A stretch of DNA of 64,000 nt, taken from contig NC_068569.1 of the NCBI RefSeq assembly GCF_025698545.1, forward strand, positions 4,712,001 to 4,776,000, read 5' to 3'. The translations under genes were made by a program, and so were the position numbers. Numbering within the stretch: position 1 is the first letter of the stretch; each line of letters opens with the position of its first letter. This stretch comes from Gossypium raimondii. Lineage: Eukaryota; Streptophyta; Magnoliopsida; Malvales; Malvaceae. The notes under the pieces are model-generated. The model made no database searches and was not told where the DNA came from. It saw only the letters and a program-made list of their open reading frames with translations. Below, one piece after another: positions 36,900 to 50,098 of this stretch.

Positions 36900-37973
36900 G
36901 TAAGTTCATATTCTTTCTTTCGTATTTGTTACGGGTAGATTCTTCAACTACATATTCGAATTCAATCATTCTCTGTTGGGGGTGAGTCTTTATATGTTGC
37001 TTTCAGGTGCGAAAAGATTTGTTTATATCTCCGATGCTGATTTTGGCTTGGCAGGCTATTTACTTAAAAGGATACCTTTCTGTTTGCTTTATCTGTTTTG
37101 TATATCGTTATTGTCTGATTTTAATATTTGATTCTTAGTATTCTGCTCGAAAAGTGGTAGATTAGCATATACATTGAAAACATTTATTTTGACAAGTAAT
37201 GGAACATATGGCTCAAGAAGTCTTGTGGTTCACTAGCTGATTAGTATTCTCTTTTTCTTGTCCTGTTTGGCGCAGAGAGCTGCTCACCAAATTTCCATTC
37301 GGAGATGGGTTTTGTGATTCACTTGCTGTAATTTGTGCAAATATTCTGCACTTAACTTCCACATTGCTTCTTATTTCCTTATTGCTAATGGTAAGCTTGC
37401 TAAGTAATAACATGAAACTATCACCATCTAGTAGTTATGGTTCTTTACATCACTTAAAGATTTTGCGTTTCTTATTGCAGGACATTTTGAGGCATGGCTT
37501 CATTCATGGAACGCGCACTGTTGGAAGCATGATGTTACCTCCAGGCGTTATTTGTTCACCACTGGAATGGTAAATCCATGTGGTTTTAAATTTCTTTTTC
37601 TTCCGCATGTAATCTTCACTTGATCTGTTCCCTCACCTAAACCAGCAAAAAGGTTGGGTCCAATGATGCATCCCAGTTTATGGGGAGTTGGTGAGAATAG
37701 TCGGCATTTAATGCGTGATGAAATATGCCTAGATGTAATGGTTCGTGGAAAATTTTCTCACAAGTCATCGACTAAGATCACTTGTATCTCTGCAGGTTCT
37801 TCAACATGCAAAACCATTGAACCAGCTACCACTAGTTGGACCCTTGATCTCTCCTCCCGTTAATGCATATTGCTGTTGCCAAGGTTGCAGTGAGAGCAGC
37901 AACTTAAGTTTTCCCCCCAGGCATCGTAGCTGTCAATGGAATACAACAATTTAGCCCGCAAAGGTCAAGATAG
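36900..37973 (+). pseudogene. Truncated copy of the Rossmann-fold/SDR gene
   Basis: The copy of the gene at 51454-54428. A stub of the exon 1 donor region (CTCTAGTAAGTTCATATTC, about 36896) is followed by a deletion of exons 2-6. Exon 7 remains at 37007 (FVYISDADFGL-like) but is frameshifted at its end. Exon 8 (about 37276) has lost 18 bp, and its donor GT has become AT. Exons 9 (about 37482) and 10 (37797-37973) remain, with substitutions, an indel and a stop inside exon 10. The copied promoter region is kept at 36649-36850. No functional enzyme can be made. Confidence 0.92.
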
Positions 37974-38004
37974 ATCAGTTGAACTTTGAGTTTTGCGCTG
38001 TTTC

Positions 38005-41000
38005 CTATTGTTTCCATCGTGGCAAATATTGCTCGAGACACTCTTTCAGTTTTTGGAAAGTTACAGGCTTTGAAATAAACGAGTCCATGCCATTTGCAGA
38101 ACACTCATCAGCACTCTCTGACAATGCATTTGCTGTCATCTGCATTTATGCGTAACATATTTTTGTCAGCGTGTGCATAACATGAAGACTATCTGCTGGG
38201 ATAATATGAGCTTAAGCTTGATTATTAAGAGGCAGTTAAAGTGATGAACTCACTGCAATTATGGGGATACGATTTGGAGGTGTACAATCTGGTTGTAATG
38301 AATCAGAAGATGGTGAAGGCTTCTCTATCCCAGCCTTTGCTGCTTCATCCCAATTACCAGTTTCCTCAAAGGAACGAATCAATCTCGTTGTTTGAAGGCC
38401 ATCCATGACCGGCATGCACACATCCTGCAAGATTAAATTTGTAAGTGGTTGCTAATAAACTCCAAGTCTTTCAGAACTCGAATGCAGACGTAAAACTTGA
38501 GCAGATTTAAACCCTGTAGAAAGCAACTCTTATATGCAGTAGGGAAGGAAAGAGAGGAAGGAATTACCATCAAGACAAGATCATAACTATGGTACTGAAT
38601 TGCACGGACAGCTTCTACACCATTGCTCACAACATCTATTGTGTGGCCTAACTGCTTCATCATTGACCGCGTCACCATTACATTAATTTTATTATCTTCC
38701 ACCAGGAGGATCTTTGGCTTTGAGATAGAATTTGATGCTTCTCGGCTGCTGTTTAATGTGGACTGAAAACCGCTGTCAGATCTCCCCTGCCTCTCCGCTG
38801 GCAGCTGGGGCTCAGTTATCTTCTCTTTCACATCCACCTCTCTGCTTGTCTCTGAGCAACTTGACACATCTCTGGTAGAAACTTTGTTCTCAGCATTTAC
38901 AACATTGTGATGATGCTTGTCTCTGCAAATTGCTCTTTCATTATCGTGGTCTGGGCTGTGACTAAATGAACTTTCAGGCTCAGGTGATATCTCTAAAGCT
39001 TCAGCAACAGAACAAGCATCCTCAAATAAATCCATCTCCTTTGTTTGACCATTACTCGTGGGAAATGAATAACAATTCTCTGAGAACCCATTAATTTTAT
39101 GCGAATTTACATAGCCAATATTATGTGCTAATAAATTTTGGGTTCTGCTAGATCCATTAGAAGAAAATAGGGAACCCAAAGTACGTGGCTGGAATTGGAA
39201 AAAGCCAGCCGTTGCATCATCATCCGTAGCACCATGATCATCCATATCTGAGAGGTTGTCATCCGCGTCATCAGAATGATCACATGATAGAGAAACCTTA
39301 TAAGGTAAGATAAACGTAAATGTAGAACCGCAATGCACTTGGCTAGACACAGTAAGACGGCCGCCCATTAACTCAACCTGTAGCGAAGGCAAGGAATGTT
39401 AGGACTTAGTTTTGTACCAGCAAGAGTATCAATCAAATCTCTGCAAAAATCAACAACTTAAATCTTTCAAGTAAAATGAAAATATGCTTAAAATATATAG
39501 ATTTACAAACTTCCCAACTTTTCAATGATCTGGAATTTAGCATTGTTGAGAGTAATGAGCTGTAAGTAAACACTGCAGATATTTTGGCACGTGAAGAGCA
39601 ACAGTGTCTTAAAAAGGAACTAAAAGATGTTGAAAACTTGGAAAGAATCTATTTTTATTCTAATATCGAATTATATGCTTTTCTTAACTGCAAAACTAGG
39701 ATAGTTAGTTAAACTAGACCTACTGAGATTTATATCATAATTATCTGATCTGCTAAACTGTTTCTTTAAGCAGAAGCAAGAAGAGGGAAGGCAAATTGTA
39801 TCAATTGTGGCGGGGGAAAACATTATTGTTGATGGAAGGAAGAATTCACCAGCTGTTTACATATTGCGAGGCCAAGTCCTGTCCCACCGTACTTACGGGC
39901 ATGATCGGCACTGACTTGCATGTACTTCTTAAAAAGTGTGGGTAAAGCATTTTCTGTCACAGACAAAGGAGAATGTATCAAGTTCTAACAAAACCTCTGA
40001 TTTCTTGTGATAATGCAAATGATTAAAGAAAAGCATATTCATGTACCAGGTATGCCAATTCCAGTGTCATATACATCACAGCGAATCCAAACTGTTGTTT
40101 CAGGTAATTCTGCTTGCTCCTCGGTTACATCTATTGTTCCATTCGTTACTGGAGTACCACGTTCACTTTGTGAACGGTCTTGGCAAGAACCTTCGTGTTT
40201 CTTACCATGAAATCCTCTCTGGTCACTGCTAGTTTGAGACGTTGATGTACATGTCTCTTCTTTTGGTACATTAGTTGTGGATTGATTAGCAGTTGATCCA
40301 GCAGACCCATTCTGAGATCCTTCTTTTGCAAAAGGCGGCTCTGGGACTACATAAAGTTTTACTCCTACCTTTCCTTCATGTGTAAACTTGATAGCATTGC
40401 TGAAGAGAAAGAAAGGTTGTTCACATAACATGCAAGAAATGAAAGTAATGAATACTAATCATTCAGGAAGATTTTCTCAGCATAGTTTTCAGAACCATTC
40501 ATTTCCTAATGACAAAAAAAACTAAGTTCATAGTTGCTGAAACGCATGACATTTAATTCTCTAAACAATCAGTTACACACAATGTTTTCATGATAATCTA
40601 TAGGAAAGTTGAAACATGTGTTTTGATAGTTCAATACCTGATCAAGTTGGTGAGAATTTGTCGAATTCTTAGCACATCTCCTATGACCTGAAATCAATGC
40701 ATAAAGCTCCACAAAATGGGGGAGGATGAAAAAAGAATTTAATTTTTTTAAATAAAATACTCGAAGGAAATGTGTCACAAGACTCTTACCTCAATAGGAA
40801 CATCATCTGCTACATTTCCTTCCAACGTAAGAATCTTCCGCAATGATGCTGCAGCTGTCTGGAGAACATGCTTTACAACCTCTCTCGGTCGGAATTTTGT
40901 AGCCTCCAACTTCATGACACCTAAAGAAACAGAGAAAAGAAGATGCATTTAGAAATTCTGATATATGAGAAAAATAAAATTCCATGATGGAGGGCATCGA

Positions 41001-43129
41001 ATATTGAGATAAAAAAAAGTATGATGTGATTGTGAATCAGAAATACAACTTTCTAAACATGAACCGCAAATATCACACTTTAAGACCAGATCTCTCACAC
41101 TTGTTGCTATATATGGTACTACACTGTTCAACTTGTGATTCATATGTGATGAGCAAAATAATGAGATTTAAGAAATTAATATACACAATTGAATATTTAA
41201 AAATAACACGAGAATGAGATTTTCATGCAATTTTGGAGTAAAATCCAAACCTGATTCAACCTTGGAAAGATCAAGGATGTCATTTATAAGTTGAAGGACC
41301 AAATCTCCTGAAGATATCATAACATCTAATAATTGTCTTTGCTCTCGGTCAAGTTTCGTTGTGGCCAAGATCTCTGCCATGCTAACAACCCCAGATAGAG
41401 GAGATCTTATCTCATGGGACATGGTTGCCAGCATCTGTTTTGCACGCATTGTCTCCTCTAGAGAAAGTGTAAAAAGAAGGCAAAGCAGAGTTAAAGGTAT
41501 AGCAAAAGAGTAATTCACAAATATTCAGTTGTCACTTAGTTGATGAACCTGTTATGTGTATGGTTCTGTTGAGTTCTGTTTCCTTTGCCTTTTGTACCGC
41601 AATCTCCTCTCGTATCTTTATCATCCTTTCCCTTTTCCGTACCTATACAATCAGAAACATAAATCCGCATTTTTCTCCATTTCAATTAATAGCTTAAACA
41701 ACCAATATGAACAAACAGAATGTACCTGATCTGTTATATCGATGCCCATGTAATTTATACCAATAGTCTCCCCTGCCTTGCTAAAAACAGGTTCCACATA
41801 TATCAAGAACGTCTTCGACCCAAATAGTTCTGTCTCAAATGTGATTTCTCTTTTTGCAGGCAATCCTTTATCCATCACTTCTTTTTTAAAATCCTGAGAC
41901 TCCTTAACACCAGATCCAGTAAAAATTTCCACATCTCTTTTTCCTAAAATGTCCTGAAATGAGAACACGTAATAGTTCTTATGCCACTCACTGTAAATAA
42001 AAGGGACTGCAGAAGGTGAGGAAGTTACAATCAAAAACTATATTACGACAACAATCGTGCTCACAACCAATACTTCAACAAAAGATTATCAAACCTTGAA
42101 TAAGAACTTCTGGTGCAATAAATTACCTCCTCTTGTAAACTTGGAAAATGGTTATAAATAAAGCGATACCGCAGCTCTTTATCCTGGTTGATCAAACAAC
42201 AAGTTTCATTAGTTGAAAGATTATACTATGTCTCCTCATGCTTCAGCTAATTTTGGAAACTTTAATTGATGATATCTGATCTACTGAAAAGATGAACTAT
42301 TTAACAGCTTTTAAATTGACATTACTCAAAAGCTTAACGCAATGAATTATGTGCATGGAATAAAGTTTAATTGTGAGGCAGCTTCTTATTTCACTACATT
42401 TTTCTTGATTACCTGATGCCCAAACACAACGGGTGCAGTTTGAAGTACAAAATGTAAGAAATTATCTGCTCTTTTAAGAACTTGGGACAACTCTTCTACT
42501 GGTGAAGACTGTTTTTCCAGATTTTTTATGCTTTCCTGCAACTTTTCCATGAGTTGCTGCTCTCTCTGCATGCTGGCTTCCAACATTTTCTCCAAGTGCG
42601 CGGCTCGCTGTTTCCAGTATATGACAGTATCATACTCGGCATCAATTTCAACTCTTTTACTTGGAACCATAATATTATATTTCCTCCGAGGAACTTCTTG
42701 CCATATATCATAAATGCCATCCAGTATGGAAATCGGGCGTTTATCTCCTCCATACCTTTCCTCGAAACGATGTTCCTCCAATATCTCTAATTTCTTGAGC
42801 TCAGATTCCTGTCTTTGTCTGCTTAAATTGTCAAGTTCTTCTCTAAGAAGACGAACAGCATTCGCTTGCTTATATTCCCAGTGTTTTACAAGGTATGCTA
42901 ACTGAGACGAGCCCTTGTCTGTATAATTAGTTAGCTCTATAAGATGTTGGAAATCAACTATGGTTGGCTCCCCCACAATTGTTACCTCTTCCAACATATC
43001 TTGGTCACCTCTTGGGTTTTCTACATTAAACTGCTTCCCAGCTTCATGTTCAATATCTTCAGGCCACATTGAAGAAAGGACTTCGACGTCCATGTCTTCA
43101 ATTGGATCGGTCTCCATCTTACAAACCAT
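38005..43129 (-). CDS. AHK5: Cytosolic hybrid histidine kinase AHK5 (CKI2 type), copy A
   Basis: A His-Asp phosphorelay sensor that in Arabidopsis acts in ROS, ethylene, ABA and stomatal signalling. Twelve exons: 42413-43129, 42127-42183, 41726-41953, 41549-41642, 41251-41457, 40790-40920, 40638-40687, 40047-40399, 39850-39953, 38568-39377, 38254-38424 and 38005-38139, giving 1,018 residues (Arabidopsis about 920). The order is coiled coils (about 75-215), a PAS-type domain (about 230-340), DHp with phospho-accepting His380 in [15 protein letters not shown], an ATPase domain ([26 protein letters not shown]), an acidic linker, and a receiver (LLVEDNKIN, phospho-accepting Asp918 in [15 protein letters not shown]). 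There is no transmembrane segment or CHASE domain, as expected for AHK5. The normal TGA after EQYLP is CGA, adding RWKQ before a TAG that lies in the deletion junction. The 5' leader probably contains an intron (acceptor GTTGCAG at about 43247). Confidence 0.96.
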
Positions 43130-44248
43130 GGAAATCAGTTAATTACAACCTGTTTGAACTGTTGAGAACATAAATTAACATCAATAGATCACCAATCTAT
43201 GCTTCTCGTATGTCTCTATAAATCATCTTTTAATCAGAGCAGATCCTGCAACATAAAGTATCGAGCTTGAGCCTTCAACATAAAGTCAATAAACCATTGA
43301 TTCTAAGATTTGTCCAGCTTTACTACTTCATTTCAAGTCAAATTTTATTTGAAATCGAATTAAATGACAAAGATGTGTGGCTTTCGGAACAGAAAATTGC
43401 AGAAAACCATGGCAACCAGAGAAAGAAAATAATAGATATGTTGACTGAGGTGGAAAAACAGCGATTGGAGACGAAATAAACGGTAGAAATCTCTTTATTC
43501 GACGGAAATATAAATTCCAAAAGTTGATAGAATTTTATATATTAAAAAGATGAAAAGAAAAGCTTTGAAAGTTTCAAGGGAAAGGAATCAGAGATTCAAA
43601 GTCATGTTGGGGAGCAGAAGCTAAATTTCGCTAAACATTTTGATCATTGATCGTTAGCAACAGCTCACATTCTAAACCAGAAGTAAAAGGAAAGTCATCG
43701 GAATTCAAGATAATGAACCTGAAAAAAGAGCAAGATTCATTAAACAGAACCACCGAGGATAAGTTTATCCAATAGATACGAGTGAACAAACACACAACGT
43801 GTTTTCCTTTTCCTTTTTCTTAAATAAAAGCGAATTAGGCGATCAATTAAGATTAAGCAAACACAAACAAACCACATTAGTAAGCTAACCTTTGAGATTG
43901 AATCACATCCAGTCCTGAAAATAACAAAGCCTTGACGGAGAAGAAGAACAAGCAAAAGGTTGACGGCAAATCCAAAACTCAAAATATTTTTAACTGTAGA
44001 TCTGAGGAACACCTTTTCTGTCCAGATATTCAGTCAACAGCCTTCAAATGCTAATGAATAACTCTTTTTTAATGCAAAAAAAGAAGAAGAAAAAACGAAA
44101 GGGAAGAAGAAAGGCTGAAGCGGGCAAGTTATAAGAGGAGAGAGAGAGAGGAGAGCATGTGACTGAAAAGAGAAACAAAAATGTAGGAGAAAAGAAGCCG
44201 TGTGCGATCAGAGGTCAAAAACAATAGATAATTCTCTGAATCTTGCCT
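43130..44248 (-). promoter_or_regulatory. 5' leader and proximal promoter of AHK5 copy A
   Basis: About 1.1 kb duplicated with high similarity in copy B (62747-63990). A possible 5'-UTR intron ends at about 43247 (TTATGTTGCAG then GATCTGCTC), and a donor-like AAAG|GTTAGC lies at about 43889. A GA/CT microsatellite (GAGAGAGAGAGGAGAG, about 44140-44155) near the outer end may mark the transcription start region. There is no clear TATA box. Extents are inferred. Confidence 0.5.
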
Positions 44249-45272
44249 TCTTCTTTTTTCCTTGGTATTTTATATGTATGAAGTGTAGAGTTGTCTGCTT
44301 CTCACCGTGGGGAGGGGAAAAGGGAGAGGATTATTTTTTAAATTTGGGTGCCTTCGCTGTACGTATTATAACAATTGATATATGTTATCAGAAGCAAATG
44401 ATGAATGTATTATTATGATTTTATAATGTGTTTCTTCTCTATCTCAAGTTCAATTAATTTATTTTAAAATTAAATTGCTTTTACTTTTTATTTTTTTATT
44501 TTCTTCTATCTTTAAAAACACCATCCACTCTTTCTTATACAAGAAATTTGAAAGAATTTATTTTAATATGTTTATCTCTTTAAAAATTAAATTAAGTGGC
44601 ATTGTTTTATTAGTGTTTAAAAACTAAAGATGTTAGAATTATCGTAATATAATTTTTTTATTAATGATAAATATATAAATAAATTAACTTTATATATTTA
44701 AGGTAAATTATTATTGATATATATCATTATATATAACTATGTTATTATAATATATAATACGTGTTATACCACCTTTGCAAATCACCCTATTAAGCACACT
44801 TTTACCATCGACTACCTTCATCAAAATGAGATTAATTGGCACCCTGCATCTAGGGGCCCTTCCATATAATATGCTTACAATGGCATCTCATGTCTCTCGT
44901 ATAAAAGCTCTCTACTTCAATAAATAGGCCTATGTTACAATTTTCACACTCTACTCTACAAGCAATCTTTCTTGCCTTTTCTCCTCCTCCTTTACTACTT
45001 CTCTTTGACATCTGTTCGCCTTTTGCACCTTACCAACTTTTTTCCTTATTGATTCTTTGTATCAACAAGTTATTATAGTAATTAATAAACACTTTAATCT
45101 AACTTTAAGGGATACTAAATTAGACAAGCCTCATTTAATATTGCCTAAAAAAGATAAAGAAATATCAATTTACAAATCAAGTAAAAATTAAAATAAGCAA
45201 AAATACATTGATATATATATTTTTCATAGAAATGAATATTTTTAAAAATCAATAAAAACACTATGAGAGGTT
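44249..45272. other. Spacer between duplication block 1 and the solo LTR
   Basis: AT-rich, with a CT-rich stretch at 44960-45060 (CTCCTCCTCCTTTAC). No coding sequence is recognised. Confidence 0.5.
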
Positions 45273-45277
45273 AGAAC

Positions 45278-48200
45278 TGTAACACCCCTAACCCGAATCC
45301 GTCGCCGAACAAGGTTACAGAGCATTACCGAAATTTACAAATTAATTTTTAGACATTTCATTTCATCTAGCATTCATAATTGAAACCAACCAAAATCAAA
45401 ATATTAATGAGCCAACGTTGGCTAAATTAACTTATACATGTCATTATAACTAGAATCAAATCATCCAAAATTACCGATAAAACCAATGGATAGTGTGATA
45501 TATCTCCGACAAGTTTCCAATCCAATCGAGCTTCCAATAATCTGTAGGGTAAATAAAAAAAATAAATACGTAAGCAATGGATGCTTAGTAAGCTCGTGTA
45601 GTCTTTAGTCATATTAGTTCTTTTAAAATATGAAATCTATACATATCAAGGATAACCCAATATTGATACCACAATACCCATGAAGCTATATTCATCAACT
45701 TACAAGGTGAATAAATCCACAGTATCACTTAAACATATTATCCCAAGCTTAGTAGGATTTTATATAACTTTAACTCTTGATAATTCCTTTATTTTCATTT
45801 GCATTTCTTTACTTTCCACGCTTGTTCCATATGCATGTCACACAAGTCATAAACATATCATTCAACCATGGTCACAAGCTAGTGCATTTACCCAAAGCCT
45901 TTCCCGAACTGATCACATGATAAGTCATTTCATAAGAAAATTGCTTAATTTAAACCATAATGCTTTTTCATGAGCAGTAGCATATTTTCACTTAAATACT
46001 TACCAATTCAATGCATCATATAAATAATTATATTACCATTCAAGACAACTCTCAATATTTGACCTTTCGAAGAACAACTTACAGATATGAGTACATCTTT
46101 TTCAGAAGCCCGAAGGCTAAACTTAAGCTCATGAGAGCTAAACAGATAGTAAACACGAAAGTCCGCAACAAATGCTAAACCTCAGTTTACTTGGGTAATT
46201 TGTTGTCAATTCATCCTTTTACATTTGTAATGCCATAACCCAGTTACGGTCTTATCCGTCAATTCATCCTTTGGCACAGAACGATTGTACTCAATACCGC
46301 GTTCAATCCAAACTGGGTATTAAATTCGATAATATATTTCCAATAATAATTGAATTCCATGTTTTCTATTACCCTTATTATTTTCCATATTTATCCCGTT
46401 GAATTTCTCAAAAATTCGATGGATTTTCAGAGGTACACTTTTAGTGTACAAATTTAAGTCCGTCAATTCATATTCATGTGCGCACATTTCCATTTCAGAG
46501 AGCACACTCCCGCGAACCTCATCCTTACAGTGAGATTATCAGTCCAGGCTAAATCCCCTGTAATATAAACTCATAGAGTATTATCGGGATTACCAGTCCA
46601 GGCTAAATCCCCTGCAATGACAATTACTCTAATAAGCTTGGATCTGAATTACCAGTCCAGGCTAAATTCAGACCCTAATTCGGATTGCCCGTCCGGGCTA
46701 AATCCATTTTTCACATATTCTTTGGGAGGGCTATATCAGGATAGGATCACCCGTCTGGGCTAGATCCTTTTTTTGCCGTCAATTCTTTTTCAGAGATCCA
46801 TCAAATTTTCCTTCCATTCAACCGGGATTTCTTCCCCTTTTTATCAAATATATCAATGTTTCATCAATTTTCATACAATGAACATTCAAATCATATTCAC
46901 ATCAAATAACATACATTTCAAGCATTTAAGAATATAATTCAAGTTATACGAACTTACCGGGCTAAATTGCAGAAATACCAAAATTCATGGACATTTTGGT
47001 AATTTTCCATTTTTCTCGAATTTCTACACAATCTTGATCTAAATTAATATTTCATTCAATTTATTAATTTAAATAAAAAATTCATTTCATGCAATTTGGT
47101 CATTTTGACATTTTACAAAATTATCCTTAAAATTTTATTTTTATTCAATTTAGTCCCTAAACCTAAAACATGTAAATTAACTATTTTAAAATAAACTCAT
47201 ATTAGCTGAATATTCACATATATTTTCCTCCTCCTTCACTCCATTCCACATCCTTGATATATACATAATACCACTATTTACTTGTTTACTCATAACAAGC
47301 TATTCACTTGAGTCATAATCACTAAATTAATTATATCTTAAGCTACAGAACTTCGAATTGAGATCTGAAAATTTTATCTCAAACTAGACTCACATATATT
47401 CTTGCCATAAAATTTTCAGAATTTTTTGTTTATCCAATAAATATAGTTTATTCTTTAAAGTTTTCATTGTTTCACTGTTTGACAGTTCCGACCCCTCTTC
47501 ACTAAAAATCAATTATCTCTTTTTACAAGATTCGGATGATGATCCCATTTGTTTCTATTGAAAATAAACTCATTCAGGATTTTAAAAATATAAATTTAAG
47601 CCTCTAATTATTTTTATTCATTTTTTATGAGTTTCCAAAGTCAGAATAGGGGAACCCAAATTCATTCTGACCTTGTCTCACAAAATTTATTATATCTCAT
47701 GATTTACAATTCCATTACTTACACCATTTCTTATATGAGAAACTAGAATTAATAAGCTTTGATTCCATATTTTTTTCATTCTCTAATTCGATTTCCATAA
47801 TTTATGGTGATTTTTCAAAATTAGCCTACTGTTGTTGTCCAAAACTGTTTTAGTGCAAGATATTTATTACCATGTTTATAACACCCTTATTTTCTTTCTC
47901 TACACTATTTCTCATCACTTTCTCTTATTTTCTCTTCACTAACATATCAAGAATATAGGACCATATCTCTGAAAACTTTACATTAACATCATTTCCATAC
48001 TTTTTCAATAATATCAAACTTAAAAATATATTAAAATCTTGATGTTCTTACCTTGTCATATTGATTTTAATCTTTAACTTGATTTTCTCTCTCCTCCAGC
48101 TTCTATTGCTTGAATCTAACTTGATATTCTAACTCCCCATAGTCTCCTTGTTATCTTTCTCTCTTGATGGATATGGAAACTCTTTTGATTTCTAGATGAA

Positions 48201-48866
48201 AATGGTGAATTTTTGGTGGAAAGACCAAATTGTAAAAAAAATAAAATCTTCTTTCTTCTCTTTTTTTCTCACGTTGGTGCATGGAAAAAAATGGTGGGTT
48301 GGATGATTCTTCATCTTCCTTTTCTTATATATATATTAAATAAAATAATAATAAAATATCATTTAAAAATTAAATTAAAATATTAATAAACTAATATTTA
48401 TTTAATTAATTAATCTAAAATATCTCCAACATCATCATTATCTTCTAGATTTCTCTCTCTTCTAATTGACCATTTTGCCCTTTATGATCTTTTAAAATTA
48501 CATCCTTGAGTCATCACTTAATTTGGTAAAATTTCAATGTAGTCCCTTAAAATTCTTCACCTTTTTCAATTTGGTCCTAATCCATCCATTTTCCTTAGTT
48601 TATAGATCATTCCACCCTTAAAATATTTACACCATTGGTCCTTCAACTTTTTCATATTCACACTTTAACCCTTCAAATTTTAAGTATTTACTCTCGGGCA
48701 ACAAAATTTTTCTCACTTTTGCGATTTAATCCTTTCTTGAACTAATATGTCATAATATACTTCCCAATGTTGATATAACTCCAAAATTTCCCCTTTTTGT
48801 TGCTTTATTTCCTTATTTTATTATATCAAAGATAATATCTTCTTGTAAAAATTTTAGGGTATTACA
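45278..48866. mobile_element. Solo LTR of a long-LTR retrotransposon
   Basis: Starts TGTAACACCCCTAACCCG at 45278 and ends GGGTATTACA at 48866. Target duplication AGAAC is on both sides (45273-45277 and 48867-48871). Over 3.6 kb there is no gag or pol motif and no second terminal copy, so it is best read as one very long LTR. The CCCCTAACCC/GGGTATTACA style of ends is common among plant Gypsy elements, but the superfamily and direction cannot be proven from a lone LTR. It carries an internal minisatellite (46533-46768). Confidence 0.8.
46533..46768. repeat. Degenerate minisatellite inside the solo LTR
   Basis: Five diverged units share CCAGTCCAGGCTAAAT or CCGTCCGGGCTAAATCC, spaced about 50-75 bp. 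The units pair short flanking sequences (GGATT...AATCC), so each could fold into a small hairpin. It is an internal feature of the LTR. Confidence 0.8.
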
Positions 48867-48871
48867 AGAAC

Positions 48872-50098
48872 TGTCTTAACGGGTTTAATCATAAGCAAAT
48901 TGTGGATTATTGTGATACAATCCTTTCTTTCACCATATTGTAAACATGTGTATGACTATTGTATAGAAAATTTGGATGCGTGTACCTTTTAGAGAGAGAA
49001 AAAGGACATGACTAAATATGCTCAATATCATGTTCAAATTAATATTTAACACTTAGATTGGTAAATAAGTCCACAAAAGACATGATTAATAAAAATATTG
49101 ATACTTTTAATACTTAATTAAAATATTTTAAAGTTTAAATCAATACTTGAAGGCATTTAAAGCGATTAACCTCAAAATCCAAATAATTTTTAATATACAA
49201 ATGTACCTAGAATTACATATAATTTCTTCTCAACTCTTAAATAGAAGAAGAAATGTATTTCAACACACTCAAAATTACGTTATTTTATACTGATAACAAA
49301 ATTAATATCAACAAAGTAAAACAACTTAATTTCTTTTCTATCCACCTGCCATCACTCTCTTTTATAACTAACTAAATAACCCAGAGAAATACTTAAAAAG
49401 ACATTGCTAGGTTGGCATAAAATCATGCACTAAATTTTCAAATTCTAGCTGGCAGTTCTTTGAGATAAGTAGTTGAAAATAAACGGTGGTTTCTAATTGA
49501 ACCTGGTCCATTTCCCAACCGTAACAAGAAAAAAATAATTAAAAACAACCATTTTTCCTTGAAAAAAAATAAATGACTAGGGATTCGAGCATGTTAAATA
49601 AAGCCAGCACAAAAACTCAAGGATAGAACGGAAGCAGGCGGCCCAAGCTTTTCTTTTCTGCCAGTAAAACTAAAGTAGTCCATTCATTTATCTTCCAGTC
49701 ATAGATTTTCCCCTGCTCACTTGGTCCTGACTGACCATTGTTTTTGCGGTTTTCTTTATATATTTTTTAAATTTAGAAATTATTTTTTATATTTTAATTT
49801 TTAAAAATTTAATCTTTTTATTTTTTTTTAAATTTCAAAATTTAAGTTCAATTAAAATTATTTGTTGAAATTTATATAAAAAATTAAATAATGCTTGATT
49901 AAAGTGGTAAAATTAAATATTTTAAATTAATTGTATTATGAATTTAAATTTCATAATAATTAAATTTTTATTAATTCTATATAAAAATATAAAAGGAACC
50001 CTAATAAAAATAATAACTCATTTTATATATAAAAGAGTATTTTAGTAATTTTTCAATTATTTTGATACTTAATTCATTTGTTATATCAACTTCATCAG
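48872..50098. other. Spacer between the solo LTR and the MITE
   Basis: AT-rich sequence with no recognised gene. The part at 49745-50040 is strongly AT-rich. Confidence 0.5.

Larger units (their letters stand above)
36649..44248. repeat. Segmental duplication, block 1 (shortened copy)
   Basis: Directly repeats 51089 to about 63990. The left limit is the shared GAAGCCATTTTGGATCC (36649 and 51089). The right limit is close to AACAATAGATAATTCTCTGA (44221 and 63965), after which the sequences part. Compared with block 2 it lacks SDR exons 2-6 and the whole TAF10 gene, but keeps AHK5 with all introns and about 1 kb of its upstream region. Start coordinates come from where similarity visibly begins, so they are good to about 10-20 bp. 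Confidence 0.93.

Noticed and set aside
43740-44012. Hydrophobic open frame upstream of AHK5-A (counterpart at 63427-63705)
   Set aside because: The frame is not preserved between the two copies (different start, indels), so it is leader or intron sequence and not a conserved membrane protein.
46533-46768. Regularly spaced similar units resembling a CRISPR array
   Set aside because: The units are diverged, spacing is uneven, the DNA is a plant nuclear LTR, and no cas genes exist.
45278-48866. Considered as a complete retrotransposon with short LTRs
   Set aside because: No terminal direct repeat pair, primer site, polypurine tract or coding domain was found inside; one long LTR explains it better.
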